Positions 1 through 12,313 of a stretch of DNA of 64,000 nt are shown piece by piece. Position 1 is the first letter of the stretch. The number at the start of each line of letters is the position of its first letter. The translations under genes and the position numbers were made by a program. Source of the DNA: Xanthostigma xanthostigma (lineage: Eukaryota; Arthropoda; Insecta; Raphidioptera; Raphidiidae); NCBI GenBank assembly GCA_963575645.1, contig OY754471.1, positions 32,930,401 to 32,994,400 of the forward strand, written 5' to 3'. The notes beneath the pieces were generated by a model. That model made no database searches, was not told the origin of the DNA, and was given only the letters and a program-made list of their open reading frames with translations.

Positions 1-354
1 GATTTTGTAATATTAATGAATTTTAAAATAGGCAGCTTTAGGTATTTATGTATGACCTGTCAAATAGATATATACCACATTTCCATTGACAAATGAATTA
101 TACTGTAGCTTTTGCAACGAGCTCTCGAACTATATTATAGAAGGAAATTTCAAATTCAGGTTAAAAAGCCATTCGGTTTACACTGGCTGGGTATAATATT
201 TTACGGGTAGGAAAACGAGCTGCTAGAGGTTGGAAATTAAGACATATCCTTACTGTGCGTAAACAACTAGAACTCCGATGCTTTTGCGTGAAAGGACGGT
301 CATAATAATATATACCTACATATATTCACGAAATTCAGTACTCATCCTCCTTTT
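1..354. other. No feature recognised
   Basis: AT-rich sequence with no open frame of note and no repeat I could pair elsewhere in the window. Confidence 0.5.
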
Positions 355-1090
355 CCATAGTAATACACGGAGTAGAGACATTTCACAGTGGAAAAATTAG
401 AGGAAAGCTGGATTTTTGCATGAAACTTCCTTTCGTAGTTCTAAACAATATACCAAAAGTTCCCACGGATACATGTGCCGCTAAAAATGTTACGCGGAAT
501 GAGAGGTCACAAAAAACGGGTTTTCACGAAAATCTCGTTAACGTTGACTTTTGTGAAAAAATAGTGACTATCAAATTTGTAGGTTAGAAAATTGCCTACA
601 AAAAACTTTTTCGGAAGACTAACAGTTTTCGATAAAATTTGATTTAAAAAGTTGTAATGTTTATGTTTTTTACGGAATTTCGATTCGTTTAATGCGGTTA
701 TACGAAGACAATGCATCATGATGCTTGAACAGGAATGGTTCACTAAGCGATTGAATGAATGCGAGGTGAGAGAACGAGCATCATGCCGCATGAGTCGTAC
801 TTCGTACGTAATTGATAATTTTAGTCTTACGGAAAAAAGTGATACTTACTATGTTTTTGTAGGCAATTTTCTAAGCTACAAATTTGATAATCACTACTTT
901 TTCTATAAAAGTCACCGTTAACTAGATTTTCTCAAAAACCGTTTTTTGTGACCTTTGACCCGCGTAACATTTTTAGCGGCGAGGACTTTTGGGATATTGA
1001 AAAGGAAGGTTCATACGACAATCTAGCTTTCCCCGAATTTTTTCAAAGTTTGACTTATTTTTTGTCTTTATTCCCTGCACTATACTAGTA
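355..1090. repeat. Foldback (long inverted repeat) element, FB1
   Basis: Two arms of about 300 bp pair with each other: 355-655 and the reverse complement of about 800-1090. Both carry the block around GTTACGCGG / CCGCGTAACATTTTTAGCGG and the block GTAGGYWARAAAATTGCCTAC. The roughly 140-bp centre is unpaired apart from a short palindrome at TGCATCATGATGC. Arms differ at several percent, so the copy is old. The short open frames on both strands encode the same peptide only because the arms mirror each other. No transposase is visible, so this looks like a non-autonomous foldback/MITE. Confidence 0.8.
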
Positions 1091-1384
1091 GTATAATAGG
1101 TAATACCATACTCAATTTTTTACCAAAAGGAGTAGGGTTTTAAATCGGTCCAGTAGATCTCTGATGTAATGGGGGTTATATAAACATATATGTCGACTGT
1201 CGAAACAATATACCGCTTTAAGCAGGATTATCAAACTTATTTGAGCTGCGGAGTTATTTCTCGTATTGGTAATAATTTCCGTTAATCTTGATAAAGACAC
1301 TTTAATAGTTCAATTAAAATTGGATACAACGACTGAAGTTTCGTCGGTAAAATTAAAACTGTACTTGCCACAATGTCTGCTTCT

Positions 1385-1900
1385 TTTTTAGGGTAGCATA
1401 GCCAAACGGCAAAAACAGGATACTTATAATTTCGTCATGTACGTCCGTCCGCCTGTCTGTCCGTCCGTCACAGTCTTATAACTCCGTCATCTTGCCATCG
1501 ATTTGGATGAAAATTTACAGGCAGGTGTCTTATCCAAATCCTCATACAATTTGGTAATTAAATTACAAAAAACACTATTTTAGGGTAGCCTTCCATACAT
1601 AGAACTGAGGAATGAAAATTTGTATTTTGGCGCATCCCATTGCATGGAGTACCGTTAAATAACTTTTTTCTTAAAGTTGTCAATAATATCATCCCCTCTA
1701 ACTCTGAAATCATATGATTAAAAAATCTGCAAAAAATCAAGAGAGTAGCACTTTATAAATACTTTCAACGAAAATTATTTTTATCAAGATATACCTATTA
1801 ACAAACTGTTGCAGTTCAGCTAATCTTTCCTTACAGTATTTTTATAACTGCCATATATCTATTATATAGCGGAGACAAGAATCACGGCTATATCAAAGTT
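1385..1900 (+). repeat. Dispersed arthropod repeat with a GTCCGTCC stretch
   Basis: It begins TTTTTAGGGTAGCATAGCC and continues through AAACGGCAAAAACAGGATAC and a GTCCGTCC/CTGTCTGTCC stretch. It then reaches CCATACATAGAACTGA near 1593. This order matches a widespread insect dispersed repeat that I recognise from memory; its class is unsettled. The 3' limit is approximate and no target duplication was found. Confidence 0.45.
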
Positions 1901-3690
1901 ACCAAAAATCGTCCGATTTCACTACTGTATATGTCAATATTTGTTATATCTACTTGACTTCTTTTTAATTAATAATCAGCAAAACAGTATCGACATATTG
2001 CAATGGTGCATTTCTAGGTTAAGGTACGTTATTTGTCAACCAGCGATCAATAATTAACTCATAAATACGTCATACGAACACTACGGAACACGTACTTAGT
2101 TGATTTTTTTGTAATCTTAAGTTATGAAGATAGCATAAACCGCAATAATAATAATCGTCGTAGGCCGTCAGTTTGAAACCCTGGTTTAAAAAGCAGGAAA
2201 ATCTTGTTATTTGATAACTTATTAGTTAATGTTTCGTGTAATAAATAACGAGATGAATTTCAAACAACTCTTTGAAAGAATGTTGCTGCTGTATTAATCT
2301 CTCTTAATGCGATAAAATGGAATGCTCTAAATATAATCCACTTAAATATAAATCCCTTCGACCTTTATTTGTTAGTGGGGACAAATAGGGACAAATAAGC
2401 TACGGCTTCTAATTTTCCGGTTGACTACGCTGAAAGAAAGTCTTAATGAATATCGAGACTTCTGAATTCATTTCATTTCGCTTCTTTTTATCTTGAATAT
2501 ATGATGCCCCATTATTTTGCATCTACTGGATGTTCAGCATTCAGTAGGTCTGCAAAAACGAATGAATAAATAAATAAAACAGTGCCAAATAAATTTAAAG
2601 ATGAATATTTAAATATGTTTATTTTTTAGATTACCTGTTCGGCCTAAACTGTTTTTTGCTGCACTCACATTTATTCATTTTTAGATTAGAGCACGGGACA
2701 GGTGCAACTAAATAAAAGCTTGTAAAATAGTTGGTTTTCACTTCGTTTCAAGTACCTATATTTTTAAAAATTTTTAATAGTGCACTTTTGAGCAAACTTC
2801 ACTTCTAATAGGTCAGGCTTAAATTCAATAGAGAGATTTAATGTGGAATTGGTACAGCATGACCAGTTTTGTTTTTCATTACAGCACCGTACATGCCTGT
2901 AAGTATACATGTATATAAAGAAGCAATTTTATAGAAGGTAGTGCAAAAATTATTACAGAATCTAGTGCCGGAACTAATTAACACCTACTTACCTTTTTTT
3001 GAGAATTTTCAATACTATAAATCATGATTTATTTTCATTCTTTTCAACTTCTCGGTCTAAGTGGCTGTAATTAGTATAGGTCTTTTAAAAAAAACATCCT
3101 ATATAGGTACATGATGTATAGAGCGTTTTGTTTGCAAGTCTTCACTCATGTATAGAAACTGAATGAGACCGCAGTCTCGCCTTTTCATTAAACTGAGAAA
3201 TGGTTCGTAACTCCATTTTGTTACTTCATTAGCCCTAATGAGTCAAAGGGGCTGACGGGCCTCCTGCACAATGTACAGTACGTATGTGGTGTTTGTGTGT
3301 GTATTTTGGGGGAGTTGGAAGTCCTGCAGCAGGGGTCGGCGGTCGATGAGAGAGCCCCGCGCTCTGATGGATTTAGAGTGTATTCATTGAACGTCATGAA
3401 GACGGAGTGGTCATTTGTATATCCCAGTTCATACAATGGATAGACTGAATACGCTGACAACCGGACTTATAGACTCGTTTTTTTTTTGTTTCCGCTTAAT
3501 ACCAATAATAAAGTTCTGTTCTTGTAATTTAACACATTAATTCAAATCCTGAACTGTACTATTAAAGTCTTCAGCATAAAGTAGTGTTGATCCAATAGCA
3601 TGTTACGATGGAGGATATATAATAGATATAATATATAATAGATATAATATTATGATCTAAATTATAAACATATATACATGTTCATAGGCC
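1901..3690. other. Intergenic or intronic DNA, no gene recognised
   Basis: No supported coding frame. A GC-richer patch at about 3220-3465 contrasts with its surroundings and has an open minus frame of 79 codons that I do not recognise. It could be an untranslated exon, a promoter or an old repeat. A 17-bp AT-rich direct duplication lies at about 3605-3650. Confidence 0.4.
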
Positions 3691-3760
3691 CTGAAGATGA
3701 AAATAAATTTTTCGAAACGTTGTGGCCACTAGCGAAACATTGGTAAAGCTTATTTAATTA
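3691..3760 (+). repeat. Hammerhead-like box (CTGAAGA-stem-CGAAACGTTG), copy 1
   Basis: CTGAAGA is followed by an A-rich/U-rich hairpin (GAAAA...TTTTC) and then CGAAACGTTG. A near-identical copy in reverse orientation lies at 38381-38414. The order CUGANGA, stem II, GAAA is that of the hammerhead ribozyme core. The first stem II pair is not the usual G-C, so activity is doubtful. Such boxes occur near the ends of short retroelements, including Penelope-like elements; that link is inference here. Confidence 0.45.
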
Positions 3761-4363
3761 TGATCCTCAACCAAAACCTTCCTCCATTATACTATTAAAG
3801 TAATTTTTTTAAAACCCGACACACTTTTTGTAAACGAATTTATGGATAAAAAAATCGATCAAGTGTATACTTGCACAATTAGTATTCCGTGCCATCAACC
3901 CCCTACTTGTTTTCTGTAGTCCGCTTCTGCAGTTAATAAACAATTAAATTGTTTATAACAATTGACTGCGCTAGAATTTTTTATACCTGATATTTTTTTT
4001 TCTTCTTTTTATAAATTTTATAAAATCTTTTAATAAATTAAAAAAAAGATATTTAATATAATAAAGAATTAATTAATAAATTTAGATAAAAAGCAAAAAT
4101 ATATTTTCGTCCAACATGGAGTTCCAACCACCCCCCCACCCCCCGATCCTACGAGAGCTTCTCTCTAGCTTGTACACGCTTTCATTAATTTGGAATACAG
4201 TGTCAATTAAATTGTGTATAATTATTTTTCAATCAGCTAATTCTTAATAATTTTTTCATTTTTTCTGAGAAATCCTTTTAGTGATGGTGGGGGACAGGAT
4301 TTTTTAAGCATTTTTTCCCAAAAAATATTTTTTTAAATTGGAAATATATACATATCATCAATA

Positions 4364-5052
4364 TATTTGATGATTTCGTGCCTATTTATGCGACAGTGAG
4401 GCGTTTAATTACAAAATTTGAGACCAAAATTACGCTTATCAATCAGAAGACCATTGTTCGGCGTCGTCCTTGTCGGTTACTCGAAAATATAGCCACAGTA
4501 AGGGAATCTGTATTAATTCTGTGAAAATGCGGCTGGAAATGCGCTAACTGCTAATAGTGTGCGGTATCGCGAAATGTTAACAGAGTTTTTGTGGCCCGAA
4601 TTGGATGTAATTGTTGTGGAGGACATATTTTTCCAACAAGACGGTGCGACCTGCCACATATCACGTGAAACAATGGTGTTACTGCAGACCAAGTTTCCAG
4701 GCCGTGTCATTTCTAGATTTGGCGATCAACATTGACCACCGATGGACTTTTTTCTTTGGATCCGTGTGAAAGAAAAGGTGTATGCAAACAATCCTGAAAC
4801 AATTGAACATATTAAAGAGGAAATACAACACGTTATTGGTGAAATACAGCCACATTTATGCGAAAACGTTATTCAAAATTTCAGCAAAGAATAACCCTGT
4901 GCCAGAAGTTTCGTGGTGGCCATTTGCCTGATGGATTTCACGTTTAATCGGAACTATTTTTCTTTATGTTGAAATAAAAATGTTTGCTTAATTCAAAAAA
5001 TAGTTGTGTTTTTCTTAAAATTTAAAACCGGCGCTCTTTTTTAGGACATCCA
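4364..5052 (+). mobile_element. Mariner-family DNA transposon remnant
   Basis: A degraded Tc1/mariner element. The right end reads GGCGCTCTTTTTTAGGACATCC-like sequence up to about 5050, the family's terminal repeat. No matching left terminal repeat is seen near 4364, so the 5' end is lost. Transposase remnants fill the interior. With no intact left end the element cannot be mobile. Confidence 0.8.
4380..4947 (+). pseudogene. Mariner transposase pseudogene
   Basis: The N-terminal piece reads VRRLITKFETK then ENIATVRES, the helix-turn-helix linker region of insect mariner transposases. After a large internal deletion the catalytic half resumes: VRYREMLTEFLWPELD, then QQDGATCHISRE (second aspartate region), KFPGRVISR, DFFLW and VKEKVYANNPETIE. 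The stretch that should hold the SPDLTPLD motif is deleted around 4733-4740, where a stop also lies. The C-terminus, about KFRGGHLPDGFHV, continues in a shifted frame. Family identity is firm because of the motif order; function is lost. Confidence 0.85.
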
Positions 5053-5852
5053 TTATATAGAATGATTACATGATAAATTTAATTTTTATGGTTTCAAATC
5101 CCAATGGTCTTAATTTGTGTCAAAGTTTAAAATACTTTATTATTCGCGGTACAAGCAAGTAAAAATACCGTGTGTGTCGGAATAGATATCGAGACGAGTG
5201 GAAGCCGCGGGTAAAGACTAGTAAATACGATGCTCAAGTGTATCTTAATGCGAACGCCTTTGGTCCTTCTGTGTTCGCTATCTGAGAGCAAAGTGGTTCC
5301 GTCTCTGAGGCATTCAATTCAGCATCCTGTAGTCTGTCGTTAAGTTCCCATTACGACACATACATAAATATACAGCTTCGATCTCAACTCTCTGATTACT
5401 TCAAAACTGTTTGGGGGGAGCGGTGACCGTAAAAATGCTTTTATTTTTTTAGAGGATGGGAATATCAAAAAAGATTCGTATAGCTTGCCTATTGCCTAGA
5501 CAACTCAGCGAGAAATTGATCAGATAGCGGGGAAACACCACTAGTTCCAAGACACATTTCATTAAATCGGACAAACATCATGACACGAGATTTTAATATA
5601 TATAAAGATTTGGTTGCGTTCTTAATGATCAAATATATAATTTTCTTAATGATATGCCACTATGTTTAATCATTACTTAAGACAGCAACCAAATATCTTC
5701 CTTAAAAGTTTTTACCGACCAACAAATTTATATAAATTAAGAGCTCTAACTCTATGCGACCGGTAATTAAATCGAAATAAATACTGGAAATGGTGTTTTC
5801 CCACTGTCGGATCATATTCTCGCAGGGTTACCTAGGCAGCTGGTTAAAGTCA
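5053..5852. other. No gene recognised
   Basis: AT-rich spacer. A stretch at about 5165-5219 (GGAAGCCGCGGGTAAAGACT then AGT) resembles the 3' end of common insect dispersed repeats, but no left partner is seen. Confidence 0.4.
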
Positions 5853-6263
5853 TTATTGTTGGATTGCAGAAAACATTCTCAGAAAATATGTTTTAGCAAT
5901 GGCCTCAGATTGTGACCAGACTAAAAATTTCTCCATAAAAAAACCAGTGTCAAATTTGCTAGGAAAATAATTGATCAATTGTAACAATATTTTCTTTAAA
6001 CTGTATATATCCATGTATTTAACGTAGTTTTGACACAATTTCCATTTCAAACCAACATTTTTCTACGCAAATTCATCAAAATTTAGCTTGAAAAGCGATC
6101 TTTTCCTATGTAGATCGATCACTTGCTTTTGCGTGAGTATTGTACAGGGAGTTTGAATACAATAGACTACACCTGCATGCATGAAAACTGTAATTAGGTT
6201 ATTACAATCTAAGGTCAATGTCAAATCAAATTTTTTAGCAATGTTTTGTGCAACTCAGCATAA
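5853..6263. repeat. TTATGCTGGGTTGCAG-family MITE, copy 1
   Basis: The left end TTATTGTTGGATTGCAGAAAA and right end TTGTGCAACTCAGCATAA are inverted copies of the family terminus TTATGCTGGGTTGCAG. Interior blocks (ATAATTGATCAA, TTTTTCTACGC, ATTACAATCTAAGGTCA) recur in the copies at 24290-24639 and 32964-33959. A further left arm lies at 54284. The TTA/TAA at the ends would fit a TA or TTA target duplication. Confidence 0.7.
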
Positions 6264-6530
6264 ACCTTTCTCTAAATTTTAGGCTATATTAAAATAAAGT
6301 TGGTTTTGTTCTTATTAAGTTATAAAAATAAATATCTATGCGGGTAACACGAAAACCAGAATTTTGGACATATTTAACGCATTTTCTTAAAATTTTCAGC
6401 GACAATATATTTTATGTTATCTTCAAAAAAGTTTATACATGAACAGAAAACTTTTTTGAAAAATGTGCAGTAATTTTAGAAATATAACCATTTTTTGTTT
6501 GAAGTCAATGTGAAATCTATATTTTCCTTA

Positions 6531-7509
6531 TAGTGTGGAGTGGATTGGGAAAAAAAGCTTTGAATCCGGTGTATCTCGAATCGAAAAATGTTTCCTACAA
6601 AAACTGTAGAGTCAAGCTCCCCCGACATTTTGATATAGTTTGTGACCGCATTTTGAAAGGAGGCAGCAGGGGATATACCGCTTAAAAGTTCCGGAAAACC
6701 CGTTTTTGCCCCAAAACTCTACAATTATTATGGGGGGGAACAAAAGTTGTAGAAAAAAAGAATCCGCGTAAGCTCGTTCCAGGTCGGGTCTCATCAGACA
6801 ACCCGTTCACGAGATATCGCCATTTAAGTGCGCGAAATTTTGAAAAATTGAATGCCATTTTTTTTTAATTTAATTGAATTTTGCTGCCTAGCTAAGGAAA
6901 AGTAACTCTGCCGATATAACATAAGAGAGAGACAGTTCATGTAACATTACTTTATTTCGCCCACCAGCAGTTGAGTTTGTGAGAAATTTTTTTTCACTTG
7001 GCACATAAAAGTAGATGAAAAAACGAAAAAAATGGCTTCTGGTTTAGGTCGATACGTCAATTAGAACCAAAGTTATGGGAGATTTAAAAAAATTCGTTTT
7101 CCCCCTCTCCTGCCGTTTCTAATTGATCCACCGCGTCCAGCTTCCGGTGCAAAGAAGGGGTCTTTAATACCTTTGCAATAAAAAAAATTAAGCTCCTAGC
7201 TGCAATGGTTTTTAAAAAATTGCATTTAAAATTTCATAATTTTGCACACTAAAATGGCGATATCTCGTGAACGGGTTGTTTGATCAGACCCGGTCTGGAA
7301 CATTTTTTTTCCCCCGTTAATAATGGCCGATTTATGGGGAAAAAACGGGTTTACCAGAGACACTAAGCGGCATATCTCCCGCCGCCCCCTCCGACATGCA
7401 GTCACAAACTATACCAAAATGTCGGGGGAGCTCGACTCTACAGTTTTTGTGGGAAACATTTTTCGATTTGAGACATACCGGTTTGAAATTCCCAATCCAC
7501 TCCACTATT
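6531..7509. repeat. Foldback element FB2 with about 300-bp arms
   Basis: Termini TAGTGTGGAGTGGATTGGGA and TCCCAATCCACTCCACTATTA are inverted copies. Both arms contain TCGAAAAATGTTTCC, GCTCCCCCGACATTT, a GC-richer block and CGATATCTCGTGAACGGG-like sequence. A TA flanks each side and may be the target duplication. The loop (about 6850-7190) is unique. A single arm of the same family lies at 20514-20712. The two arms differ at perhaps 10-15 percent, so this copy is old. Confidence 0.8.
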
Positions 7510-7515
7510 AGAAAT

Positions 7516-7925
7516 AAACAAACTTATTTACCTACGCGAACAAAGCTATTAATATTGAAACACATAAATGTGTAATGTCAAAAATACGAAATACAATTGC
7601 CGTACTATTACCACAAAAGCGACACTCACTATATCCCGTGGCATTTTGTCCTGTTTTTGAAATGTGGTCATTACGTAGCCATTTGTGTTTGCTTAATTGT
7701 CATCATGAGTGAGCTTGACCACTTCCTGTCCCTCTCTAATCTACAGGATGTAGGGGTGCGTAAATGCATTACGGATGCGATATTGAAAATCATTATTGCG
7801 ATTAGGGTGAGACGAGCGAAGGTCGTGCCTCAGGCTCAATACGGTATTGCCCTGCTTACGAAGAACACCGTATCTACATTAAAATAAAAATACTTCACTA
7901 ACCCCTATAAAATAGCTATTTTACA
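7516..7925. other. No gene recognised; contains a 96-codon open frame
   Basis: A plus frame at 7597-7887 is open but its product has no recognisable domain, so I do not call it a gene. The stretch 7897-7925 (ACCCCTATAAAATAGCTATT and neighbours) recurs with few changes at 31685-31713. Confidence 0.4.
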
Positions 7926-8043
7926 TAGATAGATAGATAATTTTATTAACAGCTAAAAACCTTTGTATAAACGTGTGAGCTTATGTCATAAATAAAAGTA
8001 AAATATAAATACATAAAATGTTTAAACATATTGCAACAAAAAT
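7926..8043 (-). mobile_element. Probable LINE 3' tail (TATC repeat)
   Basis: Read on the minus strand the segment ends AATAAAATTATCTATCTATC, the same tail as the plus-strand LINE at 15812-16466. Only 3' untranslated sequence is present. It abuts the LTR that starts at 8044. Confidence 0.45.
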
Positions 8044-8687
8044 TGTTCTAGTTCGTGGTGGAAATTATTTATTTACAGTAATAAACGTTTAACAAAACAG
8101 TTAAACACTCTAACGAAAAAGTACTTCTTTAACTTAATAATAACGTTAACAGAAAAAAAAACTAATAAATTCTGACTAATAAAATAGAAGACTAAGTAAC
8201 AGAAGAATATAAACTCACTAATTATGTACAAAAAATATTCACAATACAGGAACAACACCAAAGTTTATCTAGTACACTTATTCGCACTTGTCTATTAACT
8301 ATATTCACACGATTATTTACAAAACAGAAGCTATTTATGTAAAACCAAATTTATATAATTGCACTCAATGGTTTACACAGCATTTATCTTCTATCTTAGC
8401 AGCTACCTCGGTTTTGCTGTACCGACTGAACAATTTTTGTCACACAGCTATTTGTAATCTACTGTACGTACGTGCTGCAACTAACCAACTGACTGACTGA
8501 CTTGCCAACCACTCCGCTCGCATTTTATATCTTCGTCCCCCGCCTGGTAGAATTTTCTAGAAGCACCGAGATCCTTCCTTTACATGTATCGCCTTCTTCA
8601 GGCAACTTTATGAAGGTCGGGTTTTGACTACGTGCTTTTCCATTGTTGTTGCAAGAATATTCCACAGAAAGCATAATCGTCCTAACA
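8044..8687 (-). mobile_element. Solo-type LTR of an LTR retrotransposon (fossil)
   Basis: On the minus strand the segment starts TGTTAGGACG and ends ACTAGAACA, giving inverted TGTT/AACA ends. It is about 644 bp and contains a TATA box, a downstream GTCAGTCAGTCAG-rich leader-like region and a late AATAAA. No internal region adjoins it and no target duplication is evident. I treat it as an old solo LTR; gypsy versus BEL/Pao cannot be told from the LTR alone. Confidence 0.55.
8521..8563 (-). promoter_or_regulatory. Heat-shock element and TATA box inside the LTR
   Basis: The sequence aGAAttTTCtaGAAg at 8549-8563 is three perfect alternating nGAAn/nTTCn pentamers, the binding site of heat-shock factor trimers. 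On the minus strand it lies about 20 bp upstream of TATAAAA (8521-8530), the spacing of a core promoter. Heat inducibility is inference. Confidence 0.55.
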
Positions 8688-9589
8688 GGGAGCGCGCAGC
8701 AATATAGTTGATAAAACTCTCGTTTAGCTTTCTTTTAATATCATTTTTAAAAACATTTTATACAACATTATAAAATTTGTTTAAAACAAAAGTTGTAGAG
8801 AATTTTATACTCTACAACTTTTGTAATAAGTGTACCTAAATACGATTTGAGGCAAAGGAAGCGAGATATTTGCAAAAAGCTGATTTTTACAAACCTTTAA
8901 CCTAGAATATCATAGGACGCCCACACGTGACCTTATGAGACTTTTGAGACAACATTTAGAATGCCAAAACAAAGGTTTATACAAATGTTCAGCTTATTCC
9001 GTTTCAAACCCTAAGGTGACTGGACTAACAGTAACTATATGCTAGATGGAATTTCTACAAATTTTTTGAAGCGACTAATTTCATTGAAGGGAAAAAATCA
9101 GGAAAATCTATCATTTTTGCAATTACCAAATACAAAGCTTTTAAACATGAACTTCTAGGTTCCATTGTGCAGTATGCAGTCATGTTTCTATGCATAGTTG
9201 TTGTTTAATAATGATTACTAAGGAGGGCTGCGGTTGATTCAGACTGGCTTGGGATGCTTGAAATCGCTCAGAAACTTGTCTTTCTTGTAAGTCTCTCAAG
9301 TGAAATTGAATTTGAAATCTCAAGAGAACTTTGTCGTTTAATTAGTGGGTTTAGTTTCGTCAGCTTCGAAACGCAACTCGTATAATGTTGTTGTATTGTT
9401 ACGATTTACACGTTGTATAAAATCTTTTCCAAACCTTTTATGTGAAATCATACACATTTATTAAATTGCAAAAATGAATTTGTGTTGCCGTCATTACTAT
9501 TATATTATTATACGCTGGTCTGTCAAAAACGTCTGATATAATGGGAATTTTTAATTTTTTACGATTTTAGTTGTGTTAAAGTTACTCCC
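8688..9589. other. No gene; short palindrome
   Basis: A perfect hairpin at 8786-8823 (ACAAAAGTTGTAGAG and its complement around AATTTTATA) is the only structure seen. It resembles the ACAAAAGTTGTAG core found in some foldback arms. The rest is unassigned. Confidence 0.4.
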
Positions 9590-9831
9590 ATCAAAAACAT
9601 AAATGTAAAAAAGGGAGCCAAGTTCAATATTCAATACAAAAAGAATTGAAATCTAAAAAGGTGCCAAGTTTCCACTTGGCAAGTTTTCGCGTGTTTTATA
9701 TTATGATTTATTCCGAAACTTCATGTATGTGTGAAAACTTGCCATGTGAAAACTTGGCACCTTTTTAGATCTCAATTCTTTTTGTATTGAATATTGAACT
9801 TGGCGCCCTAGTACACATTTATGTTTTTGAT
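9590..9831. repeat. Foldback element FB3
   Basis: Arms of about 95 bp at 9590-9688 and 9740-9831 pair over ATAAATGT, GCCAAGTTCAATATTCAATA, AGAATTGA and GGTGCCAAGTTT. The loop is about 50 bp. Identity between arms is high and no coding frame is present. Confidence 0.8.
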
Positions 9832-10307
9832 AGAATATCATTACTTTTTGTAAAGAAATTATTATTGTTTATCATTCAAAAGTGATTTGTAAAATTAATC
9901 TTTTTTCCTGTACCTATAGTTTTCTTTTTCGAAAACCGCCAGGTGTTAATAAAAATCGATTGCTTAAAAAATAGGCCAAATCTTAAAAATGCACTGTTTT
10001 GAGATTTTTTCCTTTATATACACGCAATTACCTAGCTGGACGCCAAATTTCAACTTTCTAAGTCATCTGTAAGTGGGTTAGGTTTTTGATCTATATATCA
10101 GTGAGTCAGTGATAAAAATGCCAATTTTAGACGTTAATATCTCTATAACCGTTTGAGCTGTATTTATAAAATTTTGGGTTCTAGTTAATCTAAGGGGTTT
10201 TAATAAATAAACCAAATTTCATGTGTTTATGTTAAATAGATTTTGATTTATTAAGGGGTCAAAAGTAGCTCGTAATGGTTTGTATAATATAAACCACAGC
10301 TGCAGCT
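9832..10307. other. Unassigned, dispersed-repeat fragments
   Basis: A stretch near 10040-10110 (CCAAATTTCAACTTTCTAAG then CAGTGAGTCAGTGA) resembles the 3' flank of common insect repeats; a related fragment occurs at 19610-19690. No gene. Confidence 0.35.
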
Positions 10308-10737
10308 TCATTTTTAACCGACTTCAACAAAAAGGAGGAGGTTCTATGTTCGTCTGTATAATTTTTTTTTATGTATGTTCACTGATTTTTCCGTCAATTA
10401 TGGACCGATTTTCAAATTTTTTTTTATTCGAAAGAGTGCATTTCCGAGGTGGTCCCATCGGAACCAAGTCACGATCTGATGGTGGATCCCGGAGAAATCG
10501 AGGGAAACTCTCAAATTTCAAAGGCATGCATAATGTTTTTTTATGTTGTTCACCGATTTTTAGTGTTAGATTAACACTAAAAAGAGAAAAATAAAATATT
10601 TTTAACAAAAAAATTGAACCGACTTCAAAAAAGGCACTAAAAAGTAAAAAATAATTGCGTATTGAAATGTTTTGGAGTCGGTGTCAGCCAAAATGAAATC
10701 TATTCCGAGAACTACACCGACTCCAAAACATTTTAAT

Positions 10738-12313
10738 ATGGCACGCCGTTTTGCTATTAAATGACATAATAAAAAATTAGTTGATTGGAAATACTCTAAA
10801 ATAAAATTATTCACAAAGAAATAAGTAAACAAAAAAAAAAATACAATTGTTTTAAAACATAATTGCAATTAAATAATTTTAATTCATGAATGGAGAGATG
10901 ACGAAAAAAATATTTCTTTTTGTTCGTCAATAAAATTTAAAATCAGAGAATTACTTTTATATTTTAAAATCATGATTATTTGACTTTTTAATTATTTTTA
11001 ATTTTAATTCCAATTTATTCTAAACTATTTATGCTAAGGTGAAAAAAAATTAAAAATTAAACTTATGTACACAATTATTTTTTTTTAAATTAACATTATG
11101 TAGATAATTCTTATTCTTAAATTTTTATTCTTGAATTAACATTATGTGCATAATGTTAATTTTTAAATTTTTATTCGTAAATCAACACTTTGTACTTAAT
11201 TTTAATACAAGAATTTAAAATCAAGAATTAAAATTATGAACATAATACTAATTCCGAAATTTTTATTCTTGAATTAAAATTATGTACATAATATTAATTC
11301 CTGAATTTCTGATCTTGAATTAAAATTATGTACATAATGGAAATACGGCAACACTGCATATATGTGATGAGGTGAATAGAGTCGGAATCTGCATTCTCGA
11401 CAGTGTTGCCGATTTTTTATTATGTACATAATTTTAATTCAAGAATAAAAATTCGAGAATTAAAATTATGTACATAATTTTAATTCGAGAATAAAAATTC
11501 ACGAATTGAAATTGAAGAATTGAAATTATCTAAATAATTTCAATTCGAGAATAAAAATTTACGAATTAAAATTTAAGAATTAAAATTATGTACATAATTT
11601 TAATTCAAGAATGACAAATAAAAAAGTAGAATTATGTACATAGCAATAATTTAAGAATAAAAAATATGTACATAACGGAAATAGTATAAATTTTTTCAGG
11701 GAAAATTATAATTATAACTAAAAGAGAATAATTATAATATTCTTTTTTGGAATTATCGTATGATATAATAATAATTGCTTTTTTTAAATAAAATTCACGT
11801 CAATTTATAACTGTTATTCAATAATTTTATTCAATATCCAAGGACTGTTTTAATTAAAAATTGAACATTTATTACCGTACCATAATAATTCATAAGAATT
11901 TTTTAACTATTAAAAATGCTTGAACCTAATTGGGAAAATTTAATAAACAATTAATTTTTAATCAATCTCAACATAATTATGACCCTAGAATATTATATTA
12001 TAACCGCTCGAATTATAAATTGATTAAATTATAATTTTGACATTGTACAAAAAAATATGTTAAAACTAAATTGAACAAAATAAAATTAATAAATTTCATG
12101 TCCATATAATAATAGTAATTTAAAGTTTCTTCCATTTATTCTTATGGACTTAGAATAAATTTTATGATCAATCATAATTTTAATAAATTATTTTTATATT
12201 AAAGCAAAGTAAAAATGTTACTCGTTAATTCTTGTTTTATTTCAAAATAAATAATTTATTTTCATGTTCGCGTTAACAAATACGTGCTATTAAATGGCAA
12301 AACGGCGTGCCAT
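10738..12313. mobile_element. 1,576-bp AT-rich DNA element with 8-bp target duplication
   Basis: Terminal inverted repeats begin ATGGCACGCCGTTTTGC at both ends (17 bp perfect). The flanks are an exact 8-bp direct repeat ATTTTAAT at 10730-10737 and 12314-12321. Copy B of the host repeat shows the empty site. An 8-bp duplication fits hAT, P or Merlin-like transposases, but the terminus matches none I know. No transposase frame is present, so it is non-autonomous. The interior is extremely AT-rich with a palindromic satellite. Confidence 0.85.
11100..11690. repeat. Palindromic satellite inside the 8-bp-TSD element
   Basis: The unit TTAAAATTATGTACATAATT then TTAATTC(A/G)AGAATAAAAATT repeats many times in both orientations. 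It can fold on itself at almost any offset. The centre (11345-11414) holds an inverted pair CGGCAACACTG / CAGTGTTGCCG, which resembles hAT termini and may be a further tiny insertion. Confidence 0.75.
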
